A stretch of DNA of 64,000 nt. Origin: Rotaria sp. Silwood1. Lineage: Eukaryota; Rotifera; Eurotatoria; Philodinida; Philodinidae. A program made the translations under genes and the position numbers. The stretch spans positions 861,055-925,054 of the forward strand of contig CAJNOP010000009.1 in the NCBI GenBank assembly GCA_905250075.1, written 5' to 3'. Within the stretch, counting starts at the first letter, position 1. The number at the start of each line of letters is the position of its first letter. The notes under the pieces are model-generated. The model did not search any database. It saw nothing but the letters and a program-made list of their open reading frames with translations, and was not told the DNA's origin. Positions 50,976 through 62,736 of the stretch are shown here, piece by piece.

Positions 50976-51251
50976 TTAATTGAAAATACGCACATAGGCA
51001 ACAATTGAATGATGACACACAGGACAAATTGATAGGCCATGAGCACAACTAACACAAGTAAGGTAATGACTACAAGGCACAAAGACGATCGAACGTTGGT
51101 TACTTCCACATGCTACGCACAATGTCGAACAAGAAGCAATAAGTTGTGGAGAGCATGTATTACATTTCGATTGTACTTCAGTATTCCGATGAAATTGATT
51201 TGTTTTGTATGAATTGTTGTCACTATCGACTACTGGGATCTTCAATTCCAT
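50976..51251 (-). CDS. IAP-type C-terminal RING exon, orphan or partial gene
   Basis: Minus-strand frame ending in TAA at 50976-50978. The last 50 residues are a C3HC4 RING of the inhibitor-of-apoptosis type: CVACGSNQRS, FVPCSHYLTCVSCAHGL and CPVCHHSIV, then a short hydrophobic tail (YVRIF). This resembles the terminal RING of BIRC proteins and the RING of the complete IAP gene 4 kb away. The preceding 40 residues, with another CNTC pair, are not recognisable. No BIR domain was found upstream on the minus strand up to 55 kb. It may be the last exon of a gene with undetected short exons, or a remnant of a local IAP duplication. The frame stays open upstream to about 51350, so the start is arbitrary. 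Confidence 0.5.
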   Translation of the reverse strand: MELKIPVVDSDNNSYKTNQFHRNTEVQSKCNTCSPQLIASCSTLCVACGSNQRSIVFVPCSHYLTCVSCAHGLSICPVCHHSIVAYVRIFN

Positions 51252-54200
51252 TGACTCATAGAAATACTTTTCAAAATTTCGATGCAGGACAAATTTTCAA
51301 TTGCACACTTTTCGTATCAGTACAAGATGATATGGAAATTCGCCCAGGTAACCTCTATATATATAATATATATATACTTATATATCATACAGATTTGATT
51401 TATAATACCAGCTGATAACACTGACGTGTGCGGTACCCCTTACCCTTTACCAATACATGAGAGAACCATTATCGTTTTCATCACATGTGCTGCAAACCTT
51501 TTGTCTATGCTTTTGTAAGATAAATCAATTTTTCTTATTTGCTACTTTATACTTTGTAGTGTGCTTTTATTTTGAAGTTGTGCACGTGAAGGAGACAATC
51601 AAATAAGACGGCTTTTAGACTATTCCCACCAAAACATCATTGAATGCTCTAAATGGCAGAAGATTTCTGCTGATTCTTTTTCACATGCGAACAACACCTC
51701 CGAATATCTTTGAAAAGACAAGATCTTTGGACACAAACGTTCAGTCAAATGAAGTCAAAAAGAAAGAAAATTTAGTCAGTTGAGTAATTGAGACATATAA
51801 CATATAAAACTCAAGCATTTTGAAATTCTAATATGTGAAAAATAAAATCAGAAAAAAATATCCTGCTACCTGAAAAATATTCAATGATGCTTTTGAAGGC
51901 GTGGTCTAAATACTTTCTTATTCGACTGTCTCGATTGATATTGCTATAAAGAGAGAACAAGTGACCAATAGTTCAGTATGGAATATATTGAGGGTGAAAC
52001 AAGAAGTGAAAGCATGATATCGCGTACATCTTAGTGCCGAGAATTTCAGATTTTCGTGCCGTAGAAAGGAAGTGTATCTTGAAAAATATTTATTCTCTGC
52101 ATATTAAAAAAACACTTTTTGTTGAATTTTTAACGTTATCTGGTCATTTGCTTTCTTCTATAACTTTGAAAAAAAACGATGTTAAAGTAGAAAATCGTTT
52201 CCAGGGTAATAATGCACATTGAAACTGTAACTGACAACTTTACGAAACAGATTAATATGTTCAATCATTGATTGCAACTCAACTAAATTCACTCGAACCT
52301 CTCGACCTCAATATTTTTTGTCGTCATAAACATTTTCCAACATGATTTATCTCACACTCTGTCACTATTGCGTCTTTTCTTGCTTGCACTGGGATTTAAT
52401 AGCTTTTTTTGTCTTTTACGTTCTTATGTGGCAGTATCTGATAAAAAAAGAAAAGAAAAAGATGTGCTATCCTGCTGTTATTCGACGTGACTTTTTCTCA
52501 TCAATCGATCGACAATAGTGATGCCTTTCAGATATCAATCATGCAAACAATCGTAACAGAAACTCGGCTTTCATGCATGTTTCAACATTTTTGTTCTAAA
52601 ACTCGTCGTTTATGGCTGACAGCATCAGACACGATTCTTTGTTGTTCGAAAGGTGCACAACTCACATCGTTCTCTAGTACGTTCTACTTTCATTACTCAT
52701 ATGATCGATCAACATAATTCATTTTATCATTGGAGCCATTTCCGGATGACGTAGAATTGCGTCATTTAGAACTATTTTGTTTTGATATTTGTATTTAGAG
52801 AATTTTCCTCTTGCTTAGCTCTCGTGATTCATCAGAACATGGAGATAGTGACTATTCTTTATAACACATCTTAAACCATCGACATCAATTGCTTTTCTGC
52901 TTAACATAAAACACTATTAGAGATGTGAAATGTAGCGATTATAATTAAAGACCACCATAAACATTTACAGTACAGCTTGGTAATAACTATCTGCTATTGT
53001 GGTCGAGAAAAAAGTGAATTAAGCTGTTAAATTTTGCCAAAATCTCATATAAAAAGTGTAAAATATTGAGAAATCATATTTTTTCTAAAGAACCAAGTAA
53101 TAGAAGCTGTCTATATATTCAGAATATGTTTTATCTCGCAGTCCCCTTACAATCATAAAATGCACTGATACATTCTATCTCTCTCTTTCAGAGTTTGCTG
53201 TGACGAAGCATCGTAAGCCATCAAACTTGAGAAATGTGAGTGAAAACGAAGATTTTTTACCGATCGACCAAGATCGAAAATCGACTAGAGACCGTAGTCA
53301 AACATTCGCCGGCTATTCTTATGAGCATCAGGCAAACCGAACAGCACCAACAGGTATTTGCATCATCTTAGTAACTTGTTTCTATTTACAATTATTCTTT
53401 CAGGTACGATTTTGCCATACAGCGATCCATGCAATGCAGCTGACACACATACTTATTTTTCTACTCTAAGCATGTGCACGATTCGTTTCTCGAGGTTACC
53501 AGACCAGATAAATTTTCTTCTTTTGTTTAGGTACAACAGCTGGTCAGCAATCGGATGATACTTCGAGAGCCATTTCAAGACAAATAGGTAACTTAGTATA
53601 TTTAACCAACTTCATCTTTCATTTTTTGGAATTGTAGAAAATGCAGAATTCAAAGGTGATAGATATCTAAATTGATCATGAACATGCATGCTCCCATGTT
53701 CCTTTTCATTTTCTAATCAAACTGCAAGTGTCAGAGAAAACCTGAGACAGCTTCGCTACCGTATGATCTTACTAGAGCTGAAACTCCGGTCAACTTGTAA
53801 TCAGACACTTAAACGAATGAGGAAATATCAATACAGATTCAGTTTCGACTGACTTTATATTCGACTCATTCTGATTTGGCTCATATACAGGACGAAAAAA
53901 TCTCTTGTCTATTCCTACTAACCCGTATCTCTCGCACAGAAGATATCTTCGTTTAGAATTTCTGTGCATATTCTCGTCAAAATCCTGCCTCATGACATCA
54001 TATTTCATGTCCTTAGAGTTTCTCATCGACACACAGGATTCTGTTCATGATTTGACCATCTTCCTGCTTAGAATTCTTATAAAAAGAATAGAGGATTCAC
54101 CTAAAGTTTTATGAAGTTTTTTATAGAATCTGATCTCGATCCTTATACAAGTCTCCAGTCAACTATTGTAGCTGAATCAGAGCAGGATCTCAACAAGAAT

Positions 54201-55070
54201 CCATAAGAAGAATGTATCAGTGGCTGCGAATGTTAGCTAACATAAGATAACCCCGCATTCACAACCATAATTACATCTGTTTTTTTCTCAATAATTCACA
54301 GTTCAAAATAAGCCAGGAACTGCTAAGGTTCCTGGTTGAGTTTTCCTTCCGATCCTGTCAGGCTCCTAGAATCCCGTTACGATACACTTCTTTCGGAATT
54401 TTGTCGTTTCTTCAAGAGAAAAGAGCGCATTCTTGAAGAATCTTGATTAGATCACTACAGGATCTAGTACGGAAATATCAAAGATTTTTTCCAGGGATGA
54501 AGTGACAGAGCCTAATTGACTTGTGACGAATAGATCTTGTATCATATCGTCCAACCTGTGCCAGGCCAAAATAGCGGCGGAACAAGAATATCACCGTTGT
54601 GAGGAGGCTCGCTCCAATTACCATAACCTCTAAATGGTTACGCTACGAAATATAAACCAAATAATTTCAGTTTGTTTGTGTTCTGTTGGTAATCTTTGGG
54701 CTCTTTCCTTACATTCCATATTGAATCACTATTGCATGTTGGGTTGCTGCTGTTGAGCAAACTTGTTTGATTACCTCACAATAAAATCGTATTGGTTATA
54801 GTGACATTGCAACAAAGTCTGATTCGTTAGGAGAAACATACGAAGAAGCTTTGATTGAAAGAATAGAGATCACTACTATAATTGCTCTTGATCCATTGCT
54901 ACAGGAAGGTTTCAAGTACAACTAAAGTAGGAGCTGAAATAGCACTGTTTATTATTGATTAGTGCGTACATATAGACAAGGCAAGACTTATTATATGCTT
55001 GAGTAATGTATATCTGATGCAGTTGGAGCTTTTTACATGGATATTGCATAATTCGTTTAGCTAAGAAATC
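51252..55070. other. Stretch with only weak exon candidates
   Basis: Three plus-strand blocks have acceptor, open frame and donor in matching phase: about 53193-53353, 53404-53501 and 53530-53579. They encode Ser/Thr/Gln-rich peptides, and two begin with the same Gly-Thr codons after the junction. They could be 5' exons of the IAP gene, but no domain supports this. Elsewhere I see nothing. Confidence 0.25.
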
Positions 55071-56044
55071 ATGCATAGAAGTTTTAGACAAAAGGTACGG
55101 AAATTTACTTTTGATCAAAGTTGTCATCATTGGATTATTAAAAAAAATTTGTTGATAGAAACACAAGTCAGCTTCCAAGAGGATGAAGAAAAGACAAAGG
55201 CACGCCAAGCATCCTTTTCTAATTGGCCATACAACTCTCCATCTAAAATGGAAATGGCTCAAGCAGGATTTTGTGTGGTGGATGCTAGTGGTAAAGTTGA
55301 ATGCCGATATTGTCATTTGCGACAAGCAAATTGGACACACACTAACAATCCACTAGAATTCCATCGAAATCTCTCTCCCTCCTGCCCTTTTGTACGTGCA
55401 GTAAATCCTCTTCGTCCTAATCCTGTTCGTACACAATCATGGACAGAGTTCATTTCATCTGAACGACTTGTCACAATCAATGAATGTCCATACGAAGGTA
55501 TTGTCCTAGCAAGACATTCTGAGCAAAGCCAAGTGAACATTAGATTATCCTCATTCCAAAATTTTCCCAATGGAGCACCTTCAACATTTGTGGAGCTCGC
55601 TGAGTCTGGCTTCATGTACGAAAACGATGGAATAAGCACAAATATCAGTTGTTTCTACTGTTCCGACTCGTCGAATAGTCTGCATTTGGCCCAACCGTTT
55701 ATCGGCAGCCAACTTCATCAATCTCACATTGAGAATTGTCACTATGCTCAGCAAATGAATGATGTCGATCCGATGAAAGTCAACGGTAAGATTTTCAACT
55801 TCACTGTGTTAAGTTGTGAAGTGTTCTCCACAATACAAAATTGTAAAGGATGACTCATTTGTTTTTAGTTTCAGTTCAACTGTCATCTTCGTTTTGTGAA
55901 TGGTGCCAAAAACCAGATACCCAACAAGAGTTAGTCGCTTGGCCGTGTCGCCATCGAACGGTCTGTATTCCATGTGGACAAGTTCTCCGAATATGTCCGA
56001 GATGCCAAAGTTCAGTGCAAACTTTCCTTCGAATTTATATGTAA
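55071..56044 (+). CDS. Inhibitor of apoptosis protein (two BIR domains plus RING)
   Basis: IAPs bind caspases or death-pathway regulators and ubiquitinate partners through the RING. Two exons are proposed: 55071-55785 and 55869-56044 (296 residues). BIR1 has RQASFSNWP, MAQAGF and zinc ligands C78, C81, H98, C105, exactly CX2CX16HX6C. BIR2 has RLSSFQNFP, LAESGF and ligands C194, C197, H216, C223, with 18 rather than 16 residues before His. The Trp of the WP motif is Phe in BIR2, and the CxGxL-W core is lost, so its peptide groove may be altered. The C-terminal RING has CEWC, WPCRHRTVCIPC and CPRC, with the usual short hydrophobic tail (FLRIY). The ATG at 55071 follows an in-frame stop, but upstream exons are possible. 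Close to an orphan IAP-type RING exon on the other strand. Confidence 0.85.
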
Positions 56045-58959
56045 ATAATGTTCATCATTCATGTATATGCGTATATTCTTCACTGTTTTTTTTTTTTTGT
56101 TCTTGGAGTTTTTCGTTATGTCTTGTCTGGCAATTTTCAAAATAAGACACATTACAATGCATCAATTTCTGAAAGAATCATGCTTCATTATGGAGATCTG
56201 TGGTTAAAGACTTGAATATTTGTGATTCATCACTCACCATGCGCTACATCGAATCAATTTGTTTTTGTCGTACACCAATTTTGTTTTTACTGCATGCTCA
56301 TTTTATAACCATGCATTTGTTGAATCCTCAATATCCGAAGTTGTTGTGATGAGATTTAATTGCGTCGTAAAAAACAAGTCAAATCGATCTAGCGGAATAG
56401 CCAGGAAAAGAAATGACAGAAGGACATAGTCCCGACTTCTACAAATAACGTTCATCGACATTGAAAGTCGTTTCACTGAGTCCTAGACTGACAGAATCAT
56501 GATCAAGATGTGCTTAAATTTTTATACGTATAAGAATGAATTCTGTGCAATGAAGACTTTGACAGAAATTAACGATATTTGAAAGATGTTGCATATTATA
56601 TAGTATAGACATTTTGAAACAGTGGATATAAAATATTTAAAAAAAGTATTTTTGTGTATCACAAGGTTTATGCTTTAGCTGATTATAGCAAATAAGAATG
56701 ATGAATTGTGCCCTAAACATGGCCATGTCTGCCACAGAAATGGTCATTTATGCCATGGCCAACACTTTGTTTCAGACGGACAGACACAGGGGAATTATGG
56801 ATTCTAGATTCTATCCTTTCAGTCTAGGGAACATTACAGAGGCGGCTCAGTCAGACATTGGATTAGTACCAGTACGGTAAGTATTTGTACTTTTACTGCA
56901 ACAAATGTACTTGTACTTAAGACCTTTACGTACTTAGTACAAAAAGTACCAAGTATTGTACTAAGTATCCAATGTCTGAGATCAATTCCCAAAAGGTGTG
57001 GGCGTAGGTACAAGGACAGAGAATATCCGCATGCATACGTACATCTACCATCCTTTTATTGAGGATTGATAGTTGAAGATAAATAAATGTTGTAATAAAT
57101 TTACAAGTAAAATCAACTTCTTGTGTATTTAGAATATAAAATTTCACATGAAGTTTATCATAATTAAAACTTATTGATTCCATGCCTAGAAACATAAGAA
57201 GGACCGGCTAGTATCCAACAAAAAAATAATTCATACTCGGATAAGTAAAAAATCAATAAATGGGTTCTTCAATATTATCCATTGTCAATAACATGAATAT
57301 ACCATTAAAATTCATCAAATTATGTGATTTATAAATGAGTAAACTATAATCATAAGTACAAACAAGTTGAGAGAAAAGAATGAAAGTGACATTTCTGATT
57401 GAATAACAGTTTGTTTCAATAGCTTCATATATTGTTTTGATAAACGATATTTTCATGTTTCAACTGAATTAATTTTAAGAGAAAAACAATATGTTGCAAG
57501 AAAATTTTATGGTAATCTTCTCTCGAGCCATTTAAAATAAATTTAATTTTATCAAACGAAAAAAAATAATACTTAATTATAACACATGCGTGAAAATATT
57601 GTTTGTAACAGTGTTTAACCATGCATTAAATCATTGATATTAAATTGAATTCAATTTAATGATCACCCATTTTTTAAGTCAATCGTTGTTATCATTATGA
57701 AACATCAGACAATTCCTGTTTATTTCAAATATTTAAACATGAAGTTCATTGTTAAAATCTCAAAATTTAGCTGTTAATAAACGAAGTTTTTTTTCGATCT
57801 ATGATCAGATGAAAAAGAACAATAATTTATATTTATTTTATGATTATTCTTAGTTCGCTAAGGAGTCATTCATAGAGGGGAGCCTGCAGATGTGCGTATA
57901 GATAACAAAAAGATTGAAAATTTTCAATAGAATTGTTTCTTCAATTTAAATAAATACTGTAGAAGATTTGATACCTCATCTTATTTCTCAATAAAAACGA
58001 AGAGAAAAAGAAAATCATTTAGATTTCTCATTGGAACTTGCACTACACAAATGTTAACATTCTCAAAAAACTACGTGAGAAAACACTTATTTACTTTTTA
58101 CCTGATTTTTATGAGAAAAACTAGTCTTTTAAGAACAGTGGATGCACATGAAATATTATTGAATGGGTGTTATTGGCTATGAAAGAATTAGAAAGATTTA
58201 TGACTCAGGTGACAATGTCGACATATCCGAAAGTTTTTTATTGACAATCTTTCATTACCAAAAGGTGCTGATCAATGCGGATGAAATTGATATTGAAAGA
58301 AATCTGCATCATGTTTTGCATAAGTCAATCGAATATGTGGAGAAATTTGCAAAGTAAGTGAAAAATTATTTGACTGAAGAGAAAATTAGACATTATCAGA
58401 GTCACTAGATGGAAAAATTGAAGTTATCTCAGTTCATCGTCTTTATTCTTTGATAAGAAATTGAATTCGATTAGGATATAATTTAAGCAAAATCCTACAA
58501 AGAATAAATGAAATATTTTCTCATATATCAAACAGTTCATCTTGATTCACTTTCAGCAATTAATGATGGTTTATGAATATGATTATTACGTTGTTCAAGA
58601 TATAATGTCTTCCAATGAAATTACTGATTATTGATCTTTTCTTCTTGTAAGTATTAGTGAGAGAAATATCAATTTTTCCAATCTCAACTAATCAGTTCAA
58701 TGTACTTTTGCCGTAATATGAATAGTTTACATTTTTACTGTCTCTCATGAGCAAAGTTAAAATCATGGGGGGATTAAATCCCATGAGGATGTGAGTGTGA
58801 GAGAGTAGAAGATCAATACCGACGTCCAAACTTCAAATCAACATACTGCGAGTCTTAGAAAGTAGTATGTACATGCTTCATCAATAATGAAGATGAAAGA
58901 TACGAGTTCATTCCTATCACTTTAGTACAACAAGAATTACTGTGTGTATTAATGGATAA
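56045..58959. other. Intergenic region between IAP gene and LTR element
   Basis: Contains the MITE at 56852-56978 and a 22 bp perfect AT-rich palindrome at 57639-57660 centred on GAATTC. A 64-codon frame at 58163-58357 has no family resemblance. No gene called. Confidence 0.5.
56852..56978. mobile_element. Palindromic MITE, 127 bp
   Basis: The left end CAGACATTGGATTAGTAC matches the reverse complement of the right end, which begins CAGACATTGGATACTTAGTAC. The interior is built from GTACTT/AAGTAC words in both orientations, so the element folds along nearly its full length. The CAG start and partly matching flanks (GGCTCAGT, AGATCAAT, five of eight) would fit a hAT origin, weakly. Confidence 0.55.
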
Positions 58960-59404
58960 TGTTAGCGTCAATAGATGGTGTTATTTGACGCCAACTCTAT
59001 TATCATTAATTATGCTTGTTCCTCTCTGATCTTTTTTTGTTTTTTCGGTCATGGTGGACTTTTTTGATATCTCGCGTGGGTGCTTTGTTTAGTTCACCAG
59101 TTCATCTTTTTTTTTTCCTCTCACCTGTGTTAACCCATCACCCCTTTTTCAACTGTGACTATTATTATTCTTTGTTATTAATCTTCCCTGTTATTGATGA
59201 TTTTTCTTTATTACTTTGAATAAATCATATTAACTACAGCATCAACAAACTTTATCCATACATCACAAAGACAAAATACGGTAAGCTGTTTTTACGTGAG
59301 CTCTTATACTCTGAAGCAGACAAAACCCCTATTTATATATCATTTAGCCTACGTAGCTTACGTTGGCTGAAGTCTTTGATATATTCCCGATCGAGAGTCT
59401 CACA
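58960..59404 (+). repeat. Putative 5' LTR, about 445 bp
   Basis: Starts TGTTAGCGTC and ends GAGTCTCACA, so it has TG...CA ends, and the end lies two bases before a candidate primer-binding site. Near the start GCGTCAA and TTGACGC form a short inverted repeat. TTTATATATC near 59332-59341 and AATAAA near 59219 could serve as TATA and poly(A) signals. The partner LTR is not in the window, so the boundaries rest on position and end motifs only. Confidence 0.5.
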
Positions 59405-59406
59405 AT

Positions 59407-59424
59407 TGGTGGAGAAGTTGGGCA
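59407..59424 (+). other. Candidate tRNA primer-binding site
   Basis: TGGTGGAGAAGTTGGGCA starts with TGG, complementary to a tRNA 3' CCA, two bases after the putative LTR end. The matching tRNA was not identified. Confidence 0.45.
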
Positions 59425-59567
59425 CGAATTAGTCTGCCTATTTTTTCAGTTTTGTTTTTTGTCTTTTTTGTTGCATTTTTTTTCTCTTTTCTCTTCGCTA
59501 CCCCTTTATTACTTTAAAAGTTCTTACCACCATAAACATAATCCATTACTTTATCGACATTTCAAAA

Positions 59568-61469
59568 ATGTCTAACAACGATCAACGACCACTTATTTCT
59601 AAATCTACACTAATTGATTCGTTAAATCTACATACTACTTCCGCATCGTCATTTTTAACATCAACAATAAATCAAGAAGCAACATTAGCTGATCTATTAA
59701 ATAACAATCGTAGAAAAGCCATCATACCTACACCCAACCGACCAACCATTGTATCACAATCAATTACTTGTAAAAATCCTGATGATGAATTAACAACAAA
59801 TACAATTGTTGATAATGCTGATATTGAATCTTCAAAAACTGTAACCAAATTGCTTAATAGTCTTAAACAAGACGACATGATGGGCTGTACTGATAATCCA
59901 TCTGAACCGGGAGAAAATGAAGAAGACCATCAATTTGACTCATTTGTCTTAGAACATTTTGTTCCGTTTTCTGGTAAACAACCAGTTAATCTATGGTTAG
60001 ATGAAACTGAAAGTAAATTCAATCAATTCAAAATTTCTCGAAATTTCCGTTTTGAAGCAATCTCACTTCTCGTTGAAGGTGATGCTAAACGCTTATAGAT
60101 AAAAAACCGAAAAGCGATTCGTAGTTTTGATGATTTTTACGAATTCTTGTTAGTACATTTTGATAACAATAATTCCAGTTCATCTACAATTAAATCTCAA
60201 GCAATATATATTCCTGATACTACAAATCAACAAACATCATGTCAAAATGAATCAATTACTGCTGCACAAGGAAAATCAATAGATATTCCAGACACTATAA
60301 ATTCTACACGTCATTCACCATGTCATTCTACTGCTGTTGCTGATTGTCATACCACCAGCATCATTAGTGATACACTAGACAATAAACCAGGCAACCTTAC
60401 TACAAATTCTTCGATTAATATACTTGATCAAACTACGAATGATCTTCGAAAAGCAATTGTAGGTGATTTGATTAGGAATCCCAAGGTATTTAAAGGTGGT
60501 AAAGATGATGTAAACAAATGGATCGAAGAAATTGAACATCTTTTAGATGTAGCACATATTCCTGATTCGAGTCGATTGGACATAATTTCTTATTCACTCC
60601 GAGGAGATGCTCTCCAATGGTATAAGGCTAACAAAGCAATGTTTACTTCATGGATAATATTTGTATATGAACTTAAAAGAGCTTTTACTTCCTCGTTTCA
60701 TGAGGAATTAGCATTTAAAAAATTAGAAACATATACTCAAGGTGACAGTCAATCTATTCGAAATTTTTTCAATAAAGTTTTACAGTTATGCAAAGAAGCT
60801 GATCCCAACATGAGCGAATCAACAAAATTAAAGCATCTTCTCAATAAAGCCAAACCCACTATACAGTTCGAAGTTCGAAAGAAAAAACCTACCACTATCA
60901 CCGAATTTTTTGAATATGCTAAAGATGTAGAAGAATGGTATCAGTTATCAAACATCAACATTGATAATAATAATAAGAATAATAATTCTCCAACTACTAC
61001 ACAACAACAAATATCTCCTTTAATGACTGTACCTTCTTCAAGTACTACTTATTCAAATAAACCGTTTTCGAATAAATTTACATCCGACTATTCAAGAAAT
61101 TTTAACAACAATAATAACAATACATTTAGAAACCAAGATAATCGAAATAGTCCCCAATCATCAGCGTTTACAACTTCATCTTTTCGTTTACCTCAAGCTG
61201 CTCAATTTCAACCAAGAACTACCACTCAACGATTTCAACCAAATAAGAACAATTTTTTCTTTAACTCTAATAATGCTAATCGAACTCGACCACAGCAATA
61301 TCAACCAAATTTGTCCAATATCGATCGACGACGTCAACAAGCAGCAAATGCAATCTCTCCATCAGATTCAACTATTATTCCCGATCTACACTCAGAAACT
61401 CTTCCAGTAATTGTTTGCACTCAGTGTAATGAATTTGGACATGAGGCTTCGACTTGTCCAAATTTCTAA
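59568..61469 (+). pseudogene. gag: Gag with duplicated capsid segment and in-frame amber codon
   Basis: Retrotransposon capsid/nucleocapsid protein. One frame runs from the ATG at 59568 to TAA at 61467-61469, broken only by TAG at 60096-60098. The sequence holds two related capsid-type segments: FSGKQPVNLWLDETESKF through SFDDFYEFLLVHF (amber inside) and FKGGKDDVNKWIEEIEHLL through WIIFVYELKRAF, the second continuing into a full retrotrans_gag domain. In the second copy a Trp sits at GDALQWYKANKA where the first has the amber (AKRL-stop-IKNRKA), so a TGG to TAG change is the simplest reading. The C-terminus is Asn/Gln-rich and ends in one CCHC zinc knuckle, CTQCNEFGHEASTC. The frame is otherwise intact over 630 codons. 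Confidence 0.85.
61460..61466 (+). promoter_or_regulatory. -1 ribosomal frameshift heptamer A AAT TTC
   Basis: In the gag frame the bases read CCA AAT TTC TAA, so the heptamer AAATTTC fits X XXY YYZ and lies directly before the gag stop. The protease frame overlaps gag here and is exactly -1 relative to it, so slippage would join Gag to Pro-Pol. A downstream stem or pseudoknot was not checked. Confidence 0.7.
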
Positions 61470-62722
61470 TTTCGGAATCATCGAATGATGGTGTTGATTC
61501 CAGAAAACATAATAAAAACCCATCGAAGTCATCCTTAATTTTTCTAACCACATCCGTCAATAAATATAAACTAAAAATTCTGATAGATACCGGAGCGACT
61601 ACAACCTTCGTCAATGAAAAGATTTTACATCATATGAAACGTCCTCAATTTATTCATAAAAATCCTTATTCGTTTGTTTTGGCTGATGGTGTAGCACCTT
61701 TTCAAGTGCTTGGAACTATCGAATTATCAATTCAATTTGTCAATATGACAACAACAATTCAAGCTCATATTGCTCGAAATCTATGTGCCGATATGATCTT
61801 AGGCATGGATTATATCAATAAATACAATCTTAACATCGATGTTAAACAGCAAACTATCGCTATTGAATATAACAATCGAATATTAACAATGAATATTGAT
61901 CAAGATTTTGAACTACACAAAATTCCTGTTACTTCTTCTAAAGCAATATATATACCTCCGCATTCCAATCGTTCATCAAAGGTTTCTATACCTATCTCAT
62001 CTGTCTACTCCTCGTTCGTTCCATGCTCACATTTGAAATATAATACTCCGTCAATTATTACACAGACATGTTTAAACTTTCAAAACTATTGTTCTAGTGT
62101 TATCCTTTCTAACACTTCCGCGTATCCTCGATTTATTAGAAAAGGTGTTTGTGTCGGATTTTTGTTTTGTGGTTCACTATTGAAAGGTTCTCAGATACCG
62201 GCGTACTCTTTAAATAAATCATTTGGAGTCACCGGATATTCCGGTAAGACACCAGCCTCTCATGGTTTTGATATAGATGAGATCGTTAGTGGTCAGGAAT
62301 CATTTGGAGTCAACGGTTCTTCCGGTAAGACACCAGTCGCTTGTGATTCTGATACATATAACATTGATTATTATAAGACACATAAGTTTCCCAACAAACA
62401 TGTTTTTTATAATACTGTAAAATCGTTAAATCCTGTGGTCGAAGAACATATTCGTACAATAGCTCAGAAAATTAATAACAAACAGCAACAAGATCAGCTT
62501 TATTCCTTATTAGTTCGTTTTCATCGCACTTTTGATGTAACTAAACATAATATTGCGAATACACCCATTAATCACGTTATTAATACTATTCCTCATTCGC
62601 CGCCAGCTTGCAGACCTTATCCGCAGCCGAATACAGAGGAAGCTATGTACAAGTTAGTCCAGGAATTTTTACAGGCTTATAGGATCTCCCAATACGTAAC
62701 TCTCTTCTTCCTTCATCTATAA
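61467..62722 (+). pseudogene. pol: Pol fragment: retropepsin, possible dUTPase-like spacer, start of reverse transcriptase
   Basis: Entered by -1 frameshift from gag. The aspartic protease is clear: ILIDTGATTTFVNEKIL (catalytic D-T-G), SFVLADGVAPFQVLG (flap region) and ADMILGMDYI. The following about 150 residues, including YPRFIRKGVCVGFL, recall the dUTPase-like segment of some rotifer elements, but this is only a guess. An 81 bp direct duplication starts at 62219 and 62300 (SFGVTGYSGKTPAS versus SFGVNGSSGKTPVA). The N-terminal edge of RT appears as NHVINTIPHSPPACRPYPQP and EEAMYKLVQEFLQA, then the frame runs into unrelated residues and stops at 62722. Fingers, palm (YxDD), RNase H and integrase are not found in the window. 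Confidence 0.8.
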
Positions 62723-62736
62723 GTTAGTCTCGTTAA

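Noticed and set aside
55313-55639. 108-codon minus-strand frame across the IAP exon
   Set aside because: Antisense shadow of the BIR-coding exon, which has perfect zinc-ligand spacing on the plus strand.
58163-58357. 64-codon ATG frame upstream of the LTR element
   Set aside because: No family resemblance, no supporting exons around it, and such lengths are expected by chance; the stop directly overlaps a donor-like GTAAGT.
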